This document shows, in pieces, positions 5,312 through 8,344 of a stretch of 8,344 nt of DNA. Position numbers and translations under genes: made by a program. The first letter of the stretch is position 1; each line of letters starts with the position of its first letter. Source of the stretch: Bacillota bacterium (GTDB lineage Bacteria; Bacillota; Clostridia; Oscillospirales; Oscillospiraceae); contig JAEXWS010000160.1 of NCBI GenBank assembly GCA_023406225.1, positions 1 through 8,344 on the forward strand, given 5' to 3'. The notes below the pieces were generated by a model that saw nothing but the letters and a program-made list of their open reading frames with translations, ran no database searches and had not been told where the DNA came from.

Positions 5312-5318
5312 AACTTTC

Positions 5319-7139
5319 GTGCAAGAAGATCTGCAGTATTCCAAATCCAAACGCCTGAAAAACCAGATCCTCAACGTGGTCAAAAATCCATACAACGTCA
5401 TCGTTCTCATCGCCATCGTCCTGCTGACCCTTTTGATCGTGGTCCCTCTGCTGGACATGGTCCGCGAGACGTTCACGCTGGCCCGGAGCGATGTGCGCCG
5501 GGTAGACGGCGGCGTGGCCGGCCAGTTCACGCTTTTTTACTGGAACCGCGTGCTGGCCAGCGATCTGAGCAAATCTCTTCTGTGGGTCCCTCTGCGCAAC
5601 TCCCTGATGATCGGCCTGATCGTGTCGGTCCTCTCCATCGTTTTGGGCGCGCTGTTTGCCTGGCTGCTGGTGCGGACGGACCTGCCCTGGAAAAAGGCGC
5701 TGTCCCTGCTGGTCATCGTTCCCTATATGATCCCCTCCTGGTGCAAATCCCAGGCGTGGCTGACGGTGTTCAAAAATTCCCGGATCGGCGGCGCCTCCGG
5801 TTTTCTGGAGTTTCTCGGCCTTCGCATCCCGGATTGGCTGGCGTACGGTCCCTTTGCCATCATCTGCGTACTGACGCTGCACTATTACGCCTATTCGTAC
5901 TTATTGGTCTCCTCCGCGCTGAACTCCATCAACTCCGAACTGGAGGAGATGGGCGAGATCTGCGGCGCAAATAAGATCACCATCCTCCGCCGCATCACCT
6001 TCCCGCTGGTGCTGCCCGCCATGCTGTCCGCATTTATCCTGACCTTCTCCAAGTCCATCGGCACCTTCGGCGTTCCGGCCTATCTGGGATTGAAGGTGCA
6101 TTACTATACCATCTCCACCATGCTGTACAACAGCATCAACCAGGGCAATACGGAGACGGCCTACTCCCTGGCCCTGATCCTCATCTGCATCGCGGCCTTG
6201 ACGGTCTACATGAACCAGCGGGCCATTGGCTCCCGCCGGTCCTACGCCACCATCGGCGGCAAGGGCGGCCGGTCCACGCCGCTGTCTCTCGGAATCGGAA
6301 AGCCTTTTATTCTGGCCGCAATGCTGGTGTTTTTTGTGGCAGGCATCATCCTTCCCATCCTGGTGCTGGTGCTCCAGACCTTCATGCTGCGGACCGGCGA
6401 TTACTCCCTCTCCAACATGACGCTGTACTACTGGATCGGAGACGGCTCGGATAAGAGCGTGATGGAGGGCATCCCGGGCGTGTTCCACAACCCGGACTTT
6501 ATCAAAGCGCTGCTGAACTCCCTGAAGCTGACCTTTATCACTTCCATTTTCGGCACGATCTTCGGCCAGTGTCTGGGCTATATCTCCGCCCGGGGCCGGG
6601 GGACGCTTCACGGGCGGCTTGTGGAGCAGATGGTGTTCATTCCCTATCTGATCCCCTCCATTGCCTTCGGCGCCATTTACCTCTCCATGTTCTCCGTGCC
6701 CCACGGGCCCTTCCCGTCCCTGTACGGCACCTTTACCCTGATCGTTTTGGTGGCCGTTGTGAAGCATTTGCCCTTTGCCAGCCGGGCGGGCACCTCCAAT
6801 ATGCTCCAGATCAGCAAAGAGCTTGAAGAAGCCGCCAGCATCGAGGGCGCCGGATTTTTCAAACGGTTTTTCAAGATCGTGTTCCCCCTGTCCAAGGGCG
6901 GATTCCTCTCCGGCTTCATGCTGATCTTCATCTCCATCATGAAGGAATTGGATCTGGTCATCATCCTGATGTCTCCCCAGCACCGGACGCTGCCATACCT
7001 TGCCTACGAATACTCCACCAACAACTTCCCCCAGGCCTCCAACGCAGTGGCGGTGGTCATGTTCCTGATCGTATTTGTGATCTACGCCGCGGCGAACCTC
7101 TTCGGAGACGCGGATATCTCCAAGAGCATGGGCGGCTGA
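5319..7139 (+). CDS. ABC transporter permease, two fused BPD-type membrane halves (FbpB/AfuB-like)
   Basis: Inner-membrane channel of an ABC importer, 606 residues, starting at GTG. Two homologous transmembrane halves in one chain replace the usual two permease subunits. Hydrophobic segments lie near residues 25-46, 92-118, 126-145, 175-198, 228-248, 282-298, 329-352, 399-422, 435-458, 467-487, 527-548 and 575-595, about 12 in all. Each half has a cytoplasmic EAA loop that docks on the ATPase: a degenerate one in the first half (E210-M-G, with G216, then PLVLPA) and a canonical one in the second (E504-A-A-x3-G510, then VFPL). The double architecture is typical of the iron(III)/FbpB group, which also includes AfuB-type sugar-phosphate permeases; the CUT1 sugar and polyamine systems normally have two separate permeases. 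The ATPase gene follows after 37 bp in the same operon. Substrate cannot be assigned from the sequence. Confidence 0.92.
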   Translation: MQEDLQYSKSKRLKNQILNVVKNPYNVIVLIAIVLLTLLIVVPLLDMVRETFTLARSDVRRVDGGVAGQFTLFYWNRVLASDLSKSLLWVPLRNSLMIGLIVSVLSIVLGALFAWLLVRTDLPWKKALSLLVIVPYMIPSWCKSQAWLTVFKNSRIGGASGFLEFLGLRIPDWLAYGPFAIICVLTLHYYAYSYLLVSSALNSINSELEEMGEICGANKITILRRITFPLVLPAMLSAFILTFSKSIGTFGVPAYLGLKVHYYTISTMLYNSINQGNTETAYSLALILICIAALTVYMNQRAIGSRRSYATIGGKGGRSTPLSLGIGKPFILAAMLVFFVAGIILPILVLVLQTFMLRTGDYSLSNMTLYYWIGDGSDKSVMEGIPGVFHNPDFIKALLNSLKLTFITSIFGTIFGQCLGYISARGRGTLHGRLVEQMVFIPYLIPSIAFGAIYLSMFSVPHGPFPSLYGTFTLIVLVAVVKHLPFASRAGTSNMLQISKELEEAASIEGAGFFKRFFKIVFPLSKGGFLSGFMLIFISIMKELDLVIILMSPQHRTLPYLAYEYSTNNFPQASNAVAVVMFLIVFVIYAAANLFGDADISKSMGG

Positions 7140-7161
7140 GTCCGCGCGGGACCTGATATAG

Positions 7162-7167
7162 AAAGGA
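7162..7167 (+). promoter_or_regulatory. Ribosome binding site of the ABC ATPase gene
   Basis: AAAGGA lies 9 nt before ATG 7177 but only 3 nt before the in-frame ATG 7171, so 7177 is the better start. Confidence 0.6.
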
Positions 7168-7176
7168 TGTATGTAT

Positions 7177-8307
7177 ATGAGCAGGATCGAACTGCGGCAC
7201 ATCAATAAATATTACGGCAAGACCCATATCCTCAAGGATATCGACCTCACCATTGAGGACGGCGATTTTCTCACCCTGCTGGGTCCCTCCGGCTGCGGCA
7301 AAACCACCACGCTGCGCATCATCTCCGGCTTGGAGAATCCTCAGAGCGGATGGATGCACATGGACGGCCGGGAGATCATCAACGCCGCCGAGGCCCATTT
7401 CGAGCCGCCTGCCAAGCGGGGGCTGACGCTGGTGTTTCAATCCTACGCCCTGTGGCCCCACATGACGGTCTTTGAGAACGTGGCGTTCGGCCTTCATATG
7501 CGCAAGCTCACCAAACCGGAGATTCGGGAGAAGGTCATGGCGGCGCTGGAGCGTATGCAGATCAGCCAATACAGCGAGCGGTATCCCTCGGAGCTTTCCG
7601 GCGGCCAGCAGCAGCGCGTCGCCATCGCCCGCTCCATCGTCTCCGAGCCGCAGCTCCTTTTGCTGGACGAACCCCTGTCCAACCTGGACGCCAAGCTCCG
7701 GGTGGATATGCGCGCGGAGCTCAAGCGCCTGCATGAAGAGACAAAAATGACGGTGGTCTACGTCACCCACGATCAGGTGGAGGCCCTGACCATGTCCACC
7801 AAGATCGCCATCTTCTTCGAGGGCGTGCTCGTTCAGGTGGATACGCCTCAGAATCTGTACAACAATCCCGCGGATCTGCGGGTCGCGGACTTTATCGGAA
7901 ATCCCCGCATCAACTTCGTGGAAGCCGTCAGCCGTCTGACGGACGCAGGCGTCGAAACCGAAAGCCCCCTCGGCCGCTTTGTCTTTGACGCTGCGCAGCG
8001 GACCGCCAATCCCATTCCAGACGGCGAGTTCCCCTCTGTCCTGGGCATCCGGCCGGAACAGCTGGACCTGTCCAAACAGCCTATGGGAGACGGTTCGATC
8101 GAAGCGGTGGTGGAGTCGTGCATGCCCGCCGGATCGGAGACGACCGTGAGCGTCCGGGTGGGCGGCGCGTCGCTGACCGTAAAGAAAGTGGGCTACCTGC
8201 GTCTGGTCACCGGAAGCACCGTTTACCTGCGGATGTCGCCGGAGAAGCTGAACCTCTTTGACAAGGCCAGCGGCCTGCTGCTCAAAACCGCCAACGTCGA
8301 GGAATGA
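7177..8307 (+). CDS. ABC transporter ATP-binding protein (MalK/PotA/FbpC class)
   Basis: Cytoplasmic ATPase that powers the neighbouring permease; 376 residues, a full-length member of this class. The nucleotide-binding domain (about 1-240) is intact: Walker A GPSGCGKTT (36-44), Q-loop Q88 in VFQSYALWPHMTV, signature LSGGQQQR (140-147), Walker B LLLLDEP (160-166, with D164 and catalytic E165), D-loop NLDA (169-172) and H-loop H198. The rest (about 241-365) resembles the TOBE/regulatory region of MalK/UgpC/FbpC ATPases, with LGIRPEQLDL near 289-298 and LRMSPEKLNLF near 351-361. The single NBD implies a homodimer under the fused permease. It is translated from the same operon as the permease. 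The sequence alone does not separate sugar, polyamine and iron systems. Confidence 0.95.
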   Translation: MSRIELRHINKYYGKTHILKDIDLTIEDGDFLTLLGPSGCGKTTTLRIISGLENPQSGWMHMDGREIINAAEAHFEPPAKRGLTLVFQSYALWPHMTVFENVAFGLHMRKLTKPEIREKVMAALERMQISQYSERYPSELSGGQQQRVAIARSIVSEPQLLLLDEPLSNLDAKLRVDMRAELKRLHEETKMTVVYVTHDQVEALTMSTKIAIFFEGVLVQVDTPQNLYNNPADLRVADFIGNPRINFVEAVSRLTDAGVETESPLGRFVFDAAQRTANPIPDGEFPSVLGIRPEQLDLSKQPMGDGSIEAVVESCMPAGSETTVSVRVGGASLTVKKVGYLRLVTGSTVYLRMSPEKLNLFDKASGLLLKTANVEE

Positions 8308-8308
8308 C

Positions 8309-8341
8309 CACAGGCCCGGGCCCGCCCTGGGCAGAGCTGTG
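8309..8341 (+). other. GC-rich hairpin just after the ATPase stop, at the window edge
   Basis: GCCCGGG (8314-8320) can pair with CCTGGGC (8326-8332; one G-T wobble) around the loop CCCGC, and CACAG (8309-8313) with CTGTG (8337-8341) outside it. It could be a terminator stem or an intergenic mRNA-processing or stabilising stem before a downstream gene. No T run is visible before the window ends, so its role is open. Confidence 0.4.
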
Positions 8342-8344
8342 TGC

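Larger units (their letters stand above)
5050..5318. promoter_or_regulatory. Divergent regulatory region between the RpiR-family gene and the ABC operon
   Basis: 269 bp without a convincing gene. From about 5050 to 5241 it is strongly AT-rich, unlike the coding DNA; from 5242 to 5318 it returns to GC-rich. The AT-rich part holds the repeats and palindromes listed separately. No consensus promoter stands out: on the + strand TTGAAT (5131-5136), 17 bp and TACCAT (5154-5159) with a preceding TGA is a weak candidate, and on the - strand GATAAT near 5090 lacks a good -35. Both genes presumably start transcription here. Confidence 0.7.

Noticed and set aside
5187..5318. N-terminal extension of the permease from TTG at 5187
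   Set aside because: It would place coding sequence across the 37-bp palindrome and phased A/T tracts, with no ribosome binding site; GTG 5319 has an excellent one.
5050..5318. A riboswitch or small RNA gene in the divergent region
   Set aside because: I see no conserved riboswitch core or terminator/antiterminator pair. The single leader hairpin and AT-rich repeats are better explained as operator and UTR structure.
5901..7205. Long open frame on the - strand opposite the permease gene
   Set aside because: The translation is rich in His, Gly, Gln and Asp with no family resemblance, as expected for the complement of a membrane-protein gene. The + strand frame has transmembrane segments and EAA loops.
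1..8344. Mobile elements, phage genes, CRISPR arrays, tRNA/rRNA genes or a defence system
   Set aside because: No transposase or integrase motifs, no regularly spaced repeat-spacer pattern, and no cloverleaf or rRNA sequence were seen. The window is metabolic and transport genes with intact operon structure.

Overview
The window looks like chromosomal DNA of an anaerobic, GC-rich Firmicute, most plausibly a gut Clostridia/Oscillospiraceae-type organism. This is inferred from GC-rich coding sequence with sharply AT-rich intergenic DNA, strong GGAGG-type ribosome binding sites, an oxygen-sensitive glycyl-radical ribonucleotide reductase, and a MurR/RpiR regulator beside an ABC importer. No marker gene fixes the species. 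I see no phage, transposon, CRISPR, tRNA or rRNA.

Left half (1-4185, all + strand): an anaerobic deoxynucleotide-synthesis block. It opens with nrdG (radical-SAM activase, 5' end cut by the window edge). Next comes a 122-bp gap carrying a strong sigma-70-type promoter and a pair of NrdR-like boxes with the 15-bp spacing of that repressor's operators. Then comes nrdD, a class III ribonucleotide reductase with an N-terminal ATP-cone, a zinc site, a glycyl-radical loop and, unusually, a glutaredoxin/NrdH-like domain (CPNC) fused to its C terminus. A rho-independent terminator follows, then a thioredoxin-reductase-like flavoprotein (trxB), closed by a 42-bp perfect palindrome that probably serves as a shared terminator with the convergent gene. 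Together this suggests an electron chain NADPH -> FAD -> CxxC of TrxB -> fused redoxin -> active-site cysteines of NrdD, rather than formate oxidation. NrdG would install the glycyl radical.

Right half (4192-8344): a MurR/RpiR-family regulator on the - strand diverges from an ABC import operon on the + strand. The operon encodes a 606-residue permease with two fused BPD-type membrane halves (FbpB/AfuB-like layout) and a MalK/PotA/FbpC-class ATPase with a C-terminal TOBE-like region. No solute-binding protein is in the window; it is probably beyond the right edge. The roughly 280-bp divergent region is the most structured non-coding DNA here: TTGAAT repeats, three 10-bp tandem units lying inside a 37-bp near-perfect palindrome, helically phased A/T tracts, and a GC-rich leader hairpin just before the permease ribosome binding site. 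A sugar-phosphate-sensing regulator beside an AfuB-like permease makes phosphorylated sugars a reasonable substrate guess, but iron, polyamines or other anions are not excluded.

Several obvious first start codons are poor choices. nrdD, trxB, the regulator, the permease and the ATPase all have a better-supported downstream start, given in each entry.
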